From VMCP01 sp964527775 (lineage in GTDB: Bacteria; Bacteroidota; Bacteroidia; NS11-12g; UBA955), in the NCBI GenBank assembly GCA_964527775.1, contig CAZGQS010000027.1:1-28158 (forward strand): a DNA stretch of 28,158 nt, written 5' to 3'. The notes below the pieces were generated by a model. That model had not been told where the DNA came from, searched no databases, and saw nothing but the letters and a program-made list of their open reading frames with translations. The position numbers and the translations under genes were made by a program. Shown piece by piece: positions 15,664-23,996 of the stretch (its first letter is position 1; the number at the start of each line of letters is the position of its first letter).

Positions 15664-17501
15664 AGTACGACGTAATAGTAATCGGAGCTGGGCATGCAGG
15701 TTGCGAGGCGGCAAACGCTGCTGCTAAAATGGGTACGAAGGTTTTACTCCTCACCATGAATATGGAAACCATTGCTAAAATGAGTTGTAATCCAGCAATG
15801 GGTGGAGTAGCGAAGGGACAAATAATCAGAGAGATAGACGCACTCGGAGGTATGAGCGGTATCATTACCGATAAAACTATGATCCAATTTAGAATGCTCA
15901 ATAGGAGCAAGGGCTTAGCGATGTGGAGTCCAAGAGCCCAAAGTGATAGATGGAGGTTTTCGGAAGAATGGAGATTGGCACTGGAAGAAAACCAAAACGT
16001 TGATTTCTTTCAAGACTCCGTAAATGAACTAATCATTGAAGGCTCGAAGGTTGTAGGTGTGAAATGTAGTATGGGTAATTCATTCTATGGAAAATCTGTT
16101 ATCGTAACAGCAGGTACATTTTTAAATGGTATCATACATATTGGTAGAAAACAGGTTGGCGGTGGACGAATGGGCGAAAAAGCATCCACAGGTATAACTG
16201 CGCAATTAGAAAATTTAGGATTCGAAAGCGGAAGAATGAAAACAGGAACTCCTCCAAGAATTGATGGACGTAGTTTAAACTATGCTAAAATGGAGGAACA
16301 AAAAGGTGATGAAGAACATTTTACGTTTAGCTATTTAAAAAATACCCGTGATTTAAAAGAACAACGGAGCTGTCATATCACATACACAAATTCAGATGTT
16401 CATGAAATATTGAGAGAAGGATTTGAAGATTCACCCATGTACAACGGTTCTATTAGCGGACTCGGCCCGAGATATTGTCCAAGTATAGAAGATAAAATCA
16501 ACAGATTCGCCGAAAGAGACAGACATCAAATATTTGTAGAACCAGAAGGTTGGAAAACAGTTGAAGTTTATGTTAATGGATTCAGTACATCATTGCCTGA
16601 AGAAATACAGGTAAAAGCATTAAGAAAAATACCTGGATTTGAGGAAGCTAAGATTTTCAGACCTGGTTACGCTATTGAATATGACTTCTTTCAACCAACA
16701 CAATTACGTGCTACGCTCGAAACCAAAAACATTGATAATCTATACTTTGCAGGACAAATCAATGGTACAACAGGTTATGAAGAAGCAGCAGCACAAGGCT
16801 TAATGACCGGAATAAATGCAGCCCTTAAAGTAAAGGAAGAGGAACCTTTAATACTTGGTAGAGATCAAGCATATATAGGTGTGCTTATTGATGATTTAAT
16901 AAATAAAGGGACAGAGGAACCATATAGAATGTTCACATCGAGAGCTGAATATAGAATTAGTTTAAGACAAGATAACGCAGATGAACGATTAACTCCCTTG
17001 GGTTACAAAATTGGTTTGGCGGATGAGTCCCGAATTATAGAACTTGAAAAAACCAATAAGGATGCGCGTGAAATTATAGAAATATTAAACAGCACAAACA
17101 TCTCGCCTGAGGATGCACCTAATCATCTAAGTAGCACATTGAAAGAAAAACAACGAGCAAATAAAATTCTTCTACGACCAGAAATACAGCTACTAGATTT
17201 ACAAAACATAAAAGGTTTAGAAAATATTGCAACATACAATACTGAAGCAAAACTAAGAGCAGAAATATTTGTAAAATATCAAACTTACATTGAAAGGGAA
17301 AAGGAACAAGCAGAAAAACTTAAGCGTTTAGAATATATTCAAATACCAGAAAACTTTGATTATATGAAACTGACCGCAATGAGTATGGAATCTCGTGAAA
17401 AATTGAAAAAGATAAAACCCGCTACTATAGGCCAAGCAAAACAAATTAGTGGTGTTTCACCATCCGATATTTCCGTATTACTAATTCATTTTGGAAGATA
17501 A
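15660..17501 (+). CDS. mnmG: tRNA uridine 5-carboxymethylaminomethyl modification enzyme MnmG
   Basis: 613 aa, near the usual 620-630. An FAD enzyme that works with MnmE to modify the wobble uridine of several tRNAs. The FAD-binding motif IGAGHAGCEAA lies at 7-17. Other family blocks are SCNPAMGGVAKG, PRAQSDRWRF, KTGTPPRID, GPRYCPSIEDKI, FAGQINGTTGYEEAAAQGL and, near the C-terminus, IKPATIGQAKQISGVSPSDISVLL. It begins within the ybeY stop. In many bacteria this gene (gidA) is near the replication origin, and here parS-like sites flank it. Confidence 0.97.
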   Translation: MKYDVIVIGAGHAGCEAANAAAKMGTKVLLLTMNMETIAKMSCNPAMGGVAKGQIIREIDALGGMSGIITDKTMIQFRMLNRSKGLAMWSPRAQSDRWRFSEEWRLALEENQNVDFFQDSVNELIIEGSKVVGVKCSMGNSFYGKSVIVTAGTFLNGIIHIGRKQVGGGRMGEKASTGITAQLENLGFESGRMKTGTPPRIDGRSLNYAKMEEQKGDEEHFTFSYLKNTRDLKEQRSCHITYTNSDVHEILREGFEDSPMYNGSISGLGPRYCPSIEDKINRFAERDRHQIFVEPEGWKTVEVYVNGFSTSLPEEIQVKALRKIPGFEEAKIFRPGYAIEYDFFQPTQLRATLETKNIDNLYFAGQINGTTGYEEAAAQGLMTGINAALKVKEEEPLILGRDQAYIGVLIDDLINKGTEEPYRMFTSRAEYRISLRQDNADERLTPLGYKIGLADESRIIELEKTNKDAREIIEILNSTNISPEDAPNHLSSTLKEKQRANKILLRPEIQLLDLQNIKGLENIATYNTEAKLRAEIFVKYQTYIEREKEQAEKLKRLEYIQIPENFDYMKLTAMSMESREKLKKIKPATIGQAKQISGVSPSDISVLLIHFGR

Positions 17502-17502
17502 C

Positions 17503-18804
17503 ATGAGGATATTCTCATCTATTCTAATCGCTTTTACAATTATTGGATGTGCAAATCCCGTTTCACCAACTGGAGGTGAAAAAGATGTGACGCCACCTAA
17601 AATTATCAATATAGACTCAACTACTAATAAGGGAACTGTCAGTATCTATTTTGATGAGAATATTAAATTCCAAAACAACATTCAACTAAATCCAACAAAA
17701 AGCAATAAAAAAGCAAAAGTTGAAGTAGAGAATAAAGTCATTCATATACAAGTAGAACCGTATACAAGTAGTATCGCATTCAATGATGCAGTTAACGATT
17801 TGAATGAAAATAACCAAGGAAGATATCCTTTCGTAATATTAAAGAGTGATTCAATAAAATTTAAGGTTCGATTTGAAAACAACCAAACAAGTAAGACAAA
17901 AGTCAACGGATATATAAAAATAGACAGTCTTTATTATATGGCTGATAATAGTAATAAAGATCTATTGCTTTTTGAGGGATTACCAAAAGGTACAAAAGAA
18001 GTCATCATTTACAGCGATGACAATAAAAATAATCAATACGACGAAAATGAATCATATTCAAATTTTCAAGTAAACAGTATTGACAGTGTATTCACGTATT
18101 TATATCCCCCGAAAAAAGAAACGGTATTCATACTACAAAAAGATACCGCAAAGTTCTCGTACCTAGTAACTAACTCTTTTAGATTGAGAGAAGCTATTCA
18201 AAAATCAATGAATACAATGAGTCACTTGGATACAATACAATATTCAACCATAGATTCAGCGAAGATTAGCGAGATATGCTCTTCACAAATAATAAAGAAA
18301 TTATCTATTAAACCCATCTATCAAAAGAAAGCTATTCCTTATATATATGTAAATGTAAAAGATAGTACTTACTACACTGAATATCCACTATTCTACAATG
18401 GAATGAAACAGCATCAGCCCTTGAATTATTTTTCCATCAAAGGTGAAACGGATTATCAAATGAAAAAAGATACCGCTGTGAAAACATACAGAAAACTAGG
18501 AAAGGTTGAATTTCAAAATGACTCTAATATCACCTACAGATTACTGGTACATAAAGGAAAGATAGAATTGGTTAATTATTTATTACCAAATGGTACTACG
18601 TCATTCCTACTTCCGGTGGGATCCTATAATTATTTGATCTGGAACGACAGTAATAGTGATGAAATGTGTAATCCAGGAGAGGATATACTTAATTATTATT
18701 TCGGTATGGACGTAAACGCTCAATTGACGAATACGATGGTCGTTAAAAAGTCTAGAAAACAAGAGAAAAACTCTCCAAATACGAAGACAATTCTAAGTGA
18801 ATAG
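17503..18804 (+). CDS. lipoprotein with SbsA-like Ig domain
   Basis: 433 aa from the ATG at 17503, 1 bp after mnmG. The signal peptide ends in a lipobox with Cys16 (IIGC), so it is a lipid-anchored envelope protein. The N-terminus CANPVSPTGGEKDVTPPKI, followed by a beta domain with YFDENIKF, is typical of Bacteroidota proteins annotated as Ig-like (Big_5/SbsA). Later parts (FEGLPKGTKEVIIYSDDNKNNQYD and a final SYNYLIWNDSNSDEMCNPGED) look like further beta domains. Function is unknown. It contains a copy of the dispersed 14-mer (18104-18117). Codon use is A-rich compared with genes after 19.1 kb. Confidence 0.82.
   Translation: MRIFSSILIAFTIIGCANPVSPTGGEKDVTPPKIINIDSTTNKGTVSIYFDENIKFQNNIQLNPTKSNKKAKVEVENKVIHIQVEPYTSSIAFNDAVNDLNENNQGRYPFVILKSDSIKFKVRFENNQTSKTKVNGYIKIDSLYYMADNSNKDLLLFEGLPKGTKEVIIYSDDNKNNQYDENESYSNFQVNSIDSVFTYLYPPKKETVFILQKDTAKFSYLVTNSFRLREAIQKSMNTMSHLDTIQYSTIDSAKISEICSSQIIKKLSIKPIYQKKAIPYIYVNVKDSTYYTEYPLFYNGMKQHQPLNYFSIKGETDYQMKKDTAVKTYRKLGKVEFQNDSNITYRLLVHKGKIELVNYLLPNGTTSFLLPVGSYNYLIWNDSNSDEMCNPGEDILNYYFGMDVNAQLTNTMVVKKSRKQEKNSPNTKTILSE
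18104..18117 (+). repeat. dispersed 14-mer ATCCCCCGAAAAAA, copy 3
   Basis: Identical to 6458-6471 and 11682-11695 but read in another frame here (YPPKK), so shared protein sequence cannot explain it. Confidence 0.7.
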
Positions 18805-18948
18805 TGGTAAAAGATTAGGAGCAAAAAACCTATGTGGAAATACATGAAACATCACCCGAAAAAGACCATAGTAGAGGTTGATTTTTCCCAATGATAGTAT
18901 AATAGAATAATATTCATAATATATTGATTATCAATTATTTAAAAATAT

Positions 18949-18964
18949 TGTTTCACGTGAAAAG
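18949..18964. other. parS-like site 2 (TGTTTCACGTGAAAAG)
   Basis: 14 of 16 bases match TGTTTCACGTGAAACA, with the full central TTTCACGTGAAA palindrome intact; only the last two bases differ. It is intergenic, next to an AT-rich block. Probably a ParB binding site used in chromosome segregation. Confidence 0.6.
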
Positions 18965-19094
18965 AGTGGTAAAATGATACAATCCACCAATCCACAGAGA
19001 ATAGATATAATACATTAATATAAAATTTTAAAAGGTTTATTTATTACTATTGGGACTGTGAAAAACCCAATCAAGGGAATATCAAAAATGGGGT

Positions 19095-19102
19095 TAGATT
19101 TG
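19095..19102 (+). promoter_or_regulatory. -7 box TAGATTTG, 4 bases before pheS ATG
   Basis: A TAnnTTTG match with exactly four bases (TAAT) before the ATG at 19107, suggesting a leaderless or nearly leaderless mRNA. No -33 TTTG at the standard distance. Confidence 0.5.
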
Positions 19103-19106
19103 TAAT

Positions 19107-20117
19107 ATGATTCAGGCAATAGAAAAATACGAAAAAGAAATAGATGCTTATGTGATTGGTAACTCGGCGCAGCTGGAAGAATTTCGTTTGGCGTATTTGT
19201 CTCGGAAGGGAATCATAGCACAACTCTTTGAAGATTTTAAAAATTTACAAGGGGAGGAAAAACGATCGGTTGGAAAACCATTGAACGTTTTGAAAAAAAA
19301 GGCGGAGGATTTGTACGCTGAAAAAAAGGAAGAGTTTGAAAATTCGGAAGATGCGAATGAAGAGGGGATAGATTTTAGTTTACCTGTTTACAATGAATTG
19401 CCAGGAAGTGTTCATCCGTTGAAGGCGGTTGAAAATAGATTGATTGATATTTTTTATTCTTTGGGATTTGATTTGGCTGATGGTCCGGAGATTGAAGATG
19501 ACTGGCATAATTTTGGTGCGTTGAATTTTGCTGATGATCATCCTGCTAGGGATATGCAAGATACTTTTTTTGTAGGGGAGCATGTTTTGAGGACTCACAC
19601 TAGTTCGGTGCAAATCAGAGAGATGCAGAAACATGAACCTCCATTTCGATTGATTATGCCTGGAAGGGTTTATAGAAATGAGGCGGTAAGTTCAAGAAGC
19701 AATTGTTTTTTTCACCAAATTGAGGGATTGTATGTTGATCAAGGAGTTACATTCGCTGATTTAAAGCAAACACTATATTATTTTGTACAGCAGTTTTTTG
19801 GAAAAGGGAAAGAAGTAAGATTCAGGTCAAGTTATTTTCCATTTACTGAACCCAGTGCGGAAATGGATGTTTGGGTGGGAACTGATACCGAAGAAAATAA
19901 AAGATTAACCAAGGGTACTGGATGGTTGGAAGTTTTGGGTTGCGGTATGGTTCATCCAAATGTTTTAGAAGCTTGTGGCATAGATTCTCAAAAATTTTCC
20001 GGCTTCGCCTTTGGGATTGGAATGGATAGAATAACCATGCTCAATTACGGCATCAACGATATCAGAGATTTATTTTTGAATGATGTAAGAATGCTTAAGC
20101 AATTTCAGGGACAATGA
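19107..20117 (+). CDS. pheS: phenylalanine-tRNA ligase alpha subunit
   Basis: 336 aa, normal length. It attaches phenylalanine to tRNA-Phe as part of an alpha2-beta2 enzyme. A coiled-coil N-terminus (residues 1-80) binds tRNA, and the class II catalytic core follows: HPLKAVENRLIDIFYSLGFD, the motif 2 region GRVYRNEAVSSRSNCFFHQIEGL, FPFTEPSAEMDVW, and motif 3 GFAFGIGMDRITML. The partner pheT is not in this window. Overlap of 4 bp with lpxH links the two in an operon. Confidence 0.97.
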   Translation: MIQAIEKYEKEIDAYVIGNSAQLEEFRLAYLSRKGIIAQLFEDFKNLQGEEKRSVGKPLNVLKKKAEDLYAEKKEEFENSEDANEEGIDFSLPVYNELPGSVHPLKAVENRLIDIFYSLGFDLADGPEIEDDWHNFGALNFADDHPARDMQDTFFVGEHVLRTHTSSVQIREMQKHEPPFRLIMPGRVYRNEAVSSRSNCFFHQIEGLYVDQGVTFADLKQTLYYFVQQFFGKGKEVRFRSSYFPFTEPSAEMDVWVGTDTEENKRLTKGTGWLEVLGCGMVHPNVLEACGIDSQKFSGFAFGIGMDRITMLNYGINDIRDLFLNDVRMLKQFQGQ

Positions 20118-20884
20118 TTTATTTCGCTAGCGACTTTCATTTGGGGATGGGCTTGAATGCCGATGAACGAGAACGGAAGATTTGTCGTTGGCTGGATACC
20201 GTATCTGAAGATGCTAGTGATATTTTTTTACTAGGGGATTTATTTGACTTTTGGTTTGAGTATAAAAGAGCCGTCCCTAAAGGTTTTGTACGTTTTTTAG
20301 GAAAATTAGCTGAGCTCACAGAAAAAGGAATCCGCATTCATGTTTGTGTGGGGAACCACGATTTATGGATGCGCGATTATTTGATCAAGGAATGCGGGGT
20401 TAGAATTTTTAGGGATCCTGAAATGCATGAATTTTCGGGCAGAAGGTTTTTGCTGCATCATGGTGATGGATTGGGTCCTGGTGATGAAAAGTATAAATTT
20501 TTAAAAAGAATATTTACCAATAGTTTAGCTCAGTGGTTTTTCGGAATGCTTCATCCGGATTTGGGAATTCGATTGGCATCGGGGTGGAGTAAAAAGAGTA
20601 GGCTGGCTCAACCCAAGTGGGAAGAGACTTTTCAAGGAGATGATAAGGAATATTTAGTGAGGTATTGTGAAGAGAGTTTAGAGGGGAAGGTTGAGAGTTT
20701 AGAGTTTAGGGGGGAGAGGGGAGAGGGGATTGATTACTTTATTTTTGGACACAGACATTTGCAGTTGGATGTTTTATTGAGCAATGGAAAGTCTCGATAT
20801 ATCAATTTGGGACAATGGTTTACGGGATCAGCGTATGCCAAATTTGACGGTGATGAACTTGAGGTTCACATTTTTGAAAAATAA
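20114..20884 (+). CDS. lpxH: UDP-2,3-diacylglucosamine diphosphatase, with repeat insertion
   Basis: 256 aa. A calcineurin-like phosphoesterase that cleaves UDP-2,3-diacylglucosamine to lipid X in lipid A synthesis, at the inner membrane. Metal-binding motifs are ASDFHLG (5-11), LLGDLFDFW (39-47), VGNHDLW (78-84), LHHGDGLG and IFGHRHLQLD. About residues 187-206 are encoded by eight heptamers (20674-20729) giving LEGKVESLEFRGERGEG just before the last metal motif. By memory of relatives this spot usually has only a short helix end, so about 14 extra residues are inserted. The frame is intact. Confidence 0.93.
   Translation: MIYFASDFHLGMGLNADERERKICRWLDTVSEDASDIFLLGDLFDFWFEYKRAVPKGFVRFLGKLAELTEKGIRIHVCVGNHDLWMRDYLIKECGVRIFRDPEMHEFSGRRFLLHHGDGLGPGDEKYKFLKRIFTNSLAQWFFGMLHPDLGIRLASGWSKKSRLAQPKWEETFQGDDKEYLVRYCEESLEGKVESLEFRGERGEGIDYFIFGHRHLQLDVLLSNGKSRYINLGQWFTGSAYAKFDGDELEVHIFEK
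20674..20729 (+). repeat. heptamer array 4, inside lpxH
   Basis: Eight 7-bp units in register: GAGTTTA, GAGGGGA, AGGTTGA, GAGTTTA, GAGTTTA, GGGGGGA, GAGGGGA, GAGGGGA. The same unit types (GGGTTTA, GAGGTGA, GGGGGGA) open array 5 in the permease gene. The units read through without a stop in the lpxH frame; the one TGA, in AGGTTGA, is out of frame. Confidence 0.85.
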
Positions 20885-20886
20885 AA

Positions 20887-20894
20887 TAACTTTG
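20887..20894 (+). promoter_or_regulatory. -7 box TAACTTTG, 4 bases before lipoprotein ATG
   Basis: A TAnnTTTG box overlapping the lpxH end region, with exactly four bases (TAAG) before the ATG at 20899. Confidence 0.5.
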
Positions 20895-20898
20895 TAAG

Positions 20899-21456
20899 AT
20901 GAAGAATTTAATAATGGCTACTGTTTTTGTGGCGTTGGTTGGATTTATGGGAAGTTGCGAAGATGAGGGGGGAAACAACAACAACACAAACCAAGGGGCA
21001 GGACAAAAATTGACTTGCAATATCAATGGGAAGGCTTGGGAAAGCAATGGTTTTAACGAGTTTATTTTGGTTGATGGCGATACTTTGTGGGGTTTGGAAT
21101 CAGAAGATTATTCGGGATTTTTAAGTTTGACGGGCATACGTTTTTCGGATACGTCTAGGGTACATTTCACGGTGGTGAAAACCGGCGCTGTTGCAGGAAC
21201 GTATACGGGAACAACCGATCCGCAGGTGAGTGATTACTGCTCTTATTCTCCTAAGTGGGATTATGCTACATCGAAGTGGATGTTGCAGAATTACGATATT
21301 AATTGGACGGTGAGGGTGACTCATTTTTATAAGGGTGAGAAGTTTTCGGGGTTATTTAATGCGAGTCACAAGGTGATGAGCGGCGCTAGTTCTCCTTACG
21401 GAAATATTGAATTGACGGGCGGTGCTTTTACTGATGTACCTTTGGTAAGGAAATAA
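20899..21456 (+). CDS. lipoprotein of unknown function
   Basis: 185 aa. The signal peptide ends in a lipobox with Cys20 (FMGSC), followed by a short Asp/Glu and Asn-rich linker (EDEGGNNNNTNQG). The mature part starts with LTCNINGKAWES, an opening often seen in small Bacteroidota lipoproteins of unknown role, and continues as a beta-rich domain (residues about 45-180) with Tyr/Trp-rich strands. No catalytic motif. It is followed directly by prfA (TAATG, one-base overlap), so prfA is probably translated from the same mRNA. Confidence 0.85.
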   Translation: MKNLIMATVFVALVGFMGSCEDEGGNNNNTNQGAGQKLTCNINGKAWESNGFNEFILVDGDTLWGLESEDYSGFLSLTGIRFSDTSRVHFTVVKTGAVAGTYTGTTDPQVSDYCSYSPKWDYATSKWMLQNYDINWTVRVTHFYKGEKFSGLFNASHKVMSGASSPYGNIELTGGAFTDVPLVRK

Positions 21457-22523
21457 TGTTAGATAAATTAGAGGCGGTTTACGCGCATTTCAAAGAGCTG
21501 GAACTGCTTTTGAGTAGTCCGGAGGTGTCTTCGGACATCAAAAGATTTACCAAATTGAATAAGGAATACCGCGATTTGGAGGCGGTGGTGCAGGCTTATT
21601 TTGAGTATAAAAAAGTGATGGAAGGAATTGCTGAGGCGAAAGATATCCTCCAGAACGAAAAAGATAAGGAGCTCAAAGACATGGCCAAAGAAGAGTTGGA
21701 TATGTTGGAGGAAAAAGTAGCTCCGATGGAAGAGGAAATCAGGTTGTTGTTGCTTCCGCAGGACCCAGAGGACGCAAAAACGTGCGTGGTTGAGATCAGA
21801 GCGGGAACGGGAGGAGACGAGGCTTGTATTTTTGCGGGGGACGTGTACAGAATGTACAGTAAATTTTGCTCATCGAAGGGGTGGAGCACGGAGGTGATGG
21901 AAGAGATGGAGGGCAGTAACGGCGGATTTTCAAAGATTAGTTTTGCCATCAATGTGCCTGGTTCATACGGGATTATGAAGTATGAAAGTGGGGTTCACCG
22001 CGTGCAGAGGGTTCCGTTGACAGAGAGTCAGGGCAGGGTTCATACATCGGCAATTACAGTTGCTGTGATGCCTGAGGCTGATGAGGTGGACGTGAATTTT
22101 AGAGAGGCAGATGTGAAAATGGAGACATCGAGGAGCGGTGGAGCTGGAGGGCAGAACGTAAATAAGGTGGAAACCAAAGTGATGTTGACCCACTTACCTA
22201 CAGGCACAGTGGTAATTTGTCAAACGGAGAGAACGCAGTTGGGTAACCGCGAAAAAGCCATGAAGATTTTGCGTACCAAGCTGTATGAAGTTGAATTGGA
22301 AAAACACAATGCGGCTATTGCTGCAAAAAGGAAAACGTTGGTGTCTACGGGTGATAGAAGTGCCAAGATTAGAACGTATAATTATCCCCAAAGTAGATTG
22401 ACGGATCACCGAATAGGATTGACGAGATATGATCTTCCGACGGTGATGGATGGCGACATAGAAGATATCATCAATGCGTTGATGGTTGCGGAAAACGCAG
22501 AACGATTGAAGGCGGAGGGATAA
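21456..22523 (+). CDS. prfA: peptide chain release factor 1
   Basis: 355 aa. It recognises UAA and UAG stop codons and triggers peptide release. GGQ is at 231-233 within SRSGGAGGQNVNKVET. The codon-recognition tripeptide region reads PLT (187-189) in QRVPLTESQGRVHTS, where the textbook form is PAT or PVT. The rest of this block is RF1-like, not RF2-like, so RF1 is assigned. The N-terminal coiled-coil (residues 1-100) is complete. It overlaps the upstream lipoprotein stop by one base. Confidence 0.96.
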   Translation: MLDKLEAVYAHFKELELLLSSPEVSSDIKRFTKLNKEYRDLEAVVQAYFEYKKVMEGIAEAKDILQNEKDKELKDMAKEELDMLEEKVAPMEEEIRLLLLPQDPEDAKTCVVEIRAGTGGDEACIFAGDVYRMYSKFCSSKGWSTEVMEEMEGSNGGFSKISFAINVPGSYGIMKYESGVHRVQRVPLTESQGRVHTSAITVAVMPEADEVDVNFREADVKMETSRSGGAGGQNVNKVETKVMLTHLPTGTVVICQTERTQLGNREKAMKILRTKLYEVELEKHNAAIAAKRKTLVSTGDRSAKIRTYNYPQSRLTDHRIGLTRYDLPTVMDGDIEDIINALMVAENAERLKAEG

Positions 22524-22531
22524 AAAATGCT

Positions 22532-22539
22532 TATTTTTG
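22532..22539 (+). promoter_or_regulatory. -7 box TATTTTTG, 4 bases before rpoN ATG
   Basis: TAnnTTTG followed by ATGT and then the ATG at 22544. A TTG at 22506-22508, 23 bp upstream, may serve as the -33 element. Suggests a leaderless rpoN mRNA. Confidence 0.55.
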
Positions 22540-22543
22540 ATGT

Positions 22544-23995
22544 ATGGCTTTAAGTCAGTCTCAAATACAAACCCTTCAACAGAAGCTTTCACCGCAGCAA
22601 ATTCAATTTATTAAGCTGTTGCAGATGAACACGCTCGATTTTGAAGAGCGAATGACGGAAGAGCTGTTAGACAATCCGGCGTTGGAAAAAACCGACGGAG
22701 AAACCGAGTACGAAGAAACGTCCCCCGAAGAAGAAAAAAGCTGGGACGACGATAGAATTGACGTTGATGAAATGCTCAGGGCGAGCGGGGCGGATGATGA
22801 TTATGGAAGCTTCCGAATGGGCGAAGATTACAGTGGGGAGGAGCGAGATGAGCTGCCGATTAGGGCGGAAAGTTCGTTTGTAGAGTATTTGGTGGAGCAG
22901 GCCAGGGCGAGTTTTCACGACGAGAAAGAGCTGATGTTGGCCCTTCATTTGATCAATTCCATTGAGGAAGATGGTTATTTAAGGAGGGAATTGAGGAGTA
23001 TAAGAAATGATTTGGCGTTCAACGAGAACATCATGACCACCGAAGACGAGCTGGAAAAGATTCTGATTCGCATTCAGAATTTTGATCCGGCTGGAATAGG
23101 GGCTCGCGATTTGCAAGAATGTTTGTTGTTGCAATTGTATAAAAAAGATTACGGCGACAACGAAGCCATCTCATTGGCGGAAAGCATCATTGCTGACCAA
23201 ATGGATGCTTTTTCGAAGAAGCATTACGATAAGATTACCAAGGCTTTAAAGATCACGGATGAGCAATTGAGGGCAGCGATTGCCGAAATTGTAAAGCTCA
23301 ATCCAAAACCCGGTGAGTCGGGCTCTGGGGGAAGCGGAAAAACCCAATACATCATACCTGATTTTACGGTTAAGAACGAAGATGGGCACTTGTTGGTGAC
23401 GCTGAATTCGAGGAATGCGCCTGAATTGAGGTTAAGTGCGGCCTATGCAGAAACCTTGAGGACGTATGAAAGTACGCCACAAAAAGAGCAGCAGCTGAAA
23501 GATGCGGTTCAGTATATCAAGCAAAAGGTGGATGGTGCTCGGTGGTTCATTGATTCGGTGAAGCAGCGACAAAACACGCTTTTGAACACCATGGAAGCGA
23601 TTGTCAAGCGTCAGCGCGAGTTTTTCTTGGAAGGGGAAGAAACGTATTTACGTCCCATGATATTGAAAGACATTGCGGAGACCATTGGCATGGACGTGAG
23701 TACGATCAGCAGGGTGGCGAATTCAAAGTACGTGGAGACAGAATTTGGTATTTTTCCGTTGAAATTCTTTTTCACGGAGGGAATATCGACAGATGAGGGG
23801 GAGGAAGTGTCGAACAGGGAGATTAAGAAAATCTTGGAAGAGGCTATCAATCAAGAAAATAAGAGCAAGCCATTGACGGATGACGCGTTGGCTGATTTAT
23901 TAAAGGCAAAAGGGTACAATATTGCGCGAAGGACGGTGGCAAAATATAGGGAGCAGATGAACATACCGGTGGCGCGCATGAGAAAGGAGTTATAA
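22544..23995 (+). CDS. rpoN: RNA polymerase sigma-54 factor
   Basis: 483 aa. The alternative sigma factor that recognises -24/-12 promoters and needs AAA+ activators. A Gln/Leu-rich N-terminal region I (QIQTLQQKLSPQQIQFIKLLQM), an acidic linker (about 45-100, rich in Asp and Glu), the core-binding region (DPAGIGARDLQECLLLQL), the helix-turn-helix (TIGMDVSTISRVANSKYV) and an exact RpoN box ARRTVAKYRE (461-470) are all visible. The acidic linker includes ETSPEEE, encoded by the dispersed word CGTCCCCCGAA (22719 region). A candidate target promoter lies in this window at 11277-11292. Confidence 0.97.
   Translation: MALSQSQIQTLQQKLSPQQIQFIKLLQMNTLDFEERMTEELLDNPALEKTDGETEYEETSPEEEKSWDDDRIDVDEMLRASGADDDYGSFRMGEDYSGEERDELPIRAESSFVEYLVEQARASFHDEKELMLALHLINSIEEDGYLRRELRSIRNDLAFNENIMTTEDELEKILIRIQNFDPAGIGARDLQECLLLQLYKKDYGDNEAISLAESIIADQMDAFSKKHYDKITKALKITDEQLRAAIAEIVKLNPKPGESGSGGSGKTQYIIPDFTVKNEDGHLLVTLNSRNAPELRLSAAYAETLRTYESTPQKEQQLKDAVQYIKQKVDGARWFIDSVKQRQNTLLNTMEAIVKRQREFFLEGEETYLRPMILKDIAETIGMDVSTISRVANSKYVETEFGIFPLKFFFTEGISTDEGEEVSNREIKKILEEAINQENKSKPLTDDALADLLKAKGYNIARRTVAKYREQMNIPVARMRKEL
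22716..22730 (+). repeat. dispersed CGTCCCCCGAA word in rpoN
   Basis: AAACGTCCCCCGAAG differs at one base from the end of the 15-bp repeat unit in the methyltransferase gene (11693-11707). It encodes part of ETSPEE in the acidic linker. Confidence 0.5.
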
Positions 23996-23996
23996 C

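Larger units (their letters stand above)
18805..19106. other. AT-rich intergenic region with a parS-like site, possible origin-proximal region
   Basis: About 300 bp without a gene. It holds an AT-rich block (about 18896-18948), a parS-like palindrome (18949-18964), an inverted repeat ATTGGG/CCCAAT (19049-19071) without a T-tract, and the pheS -7 box. Two sequences are within two mismatches of a DnaA box (CAATCCACA at about 18989 and TGTGGAAAT at about 18834). This is too weak to call an origin. Confidence 0.4.

Noticed and set aside
18830..19000. Replication origin with DnaA boxes
   Set aside because: Only two sequences within two mismatches of TTATCCACA were seen, so I report parS-like sites and skew only as a hypothesis.
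19049..19071. Terminator after the Ig-like lipoprotein gene
   Set aside because: The ATTGGG/CCCAAT inverted repeat has an 11-base loop and no T-tract.
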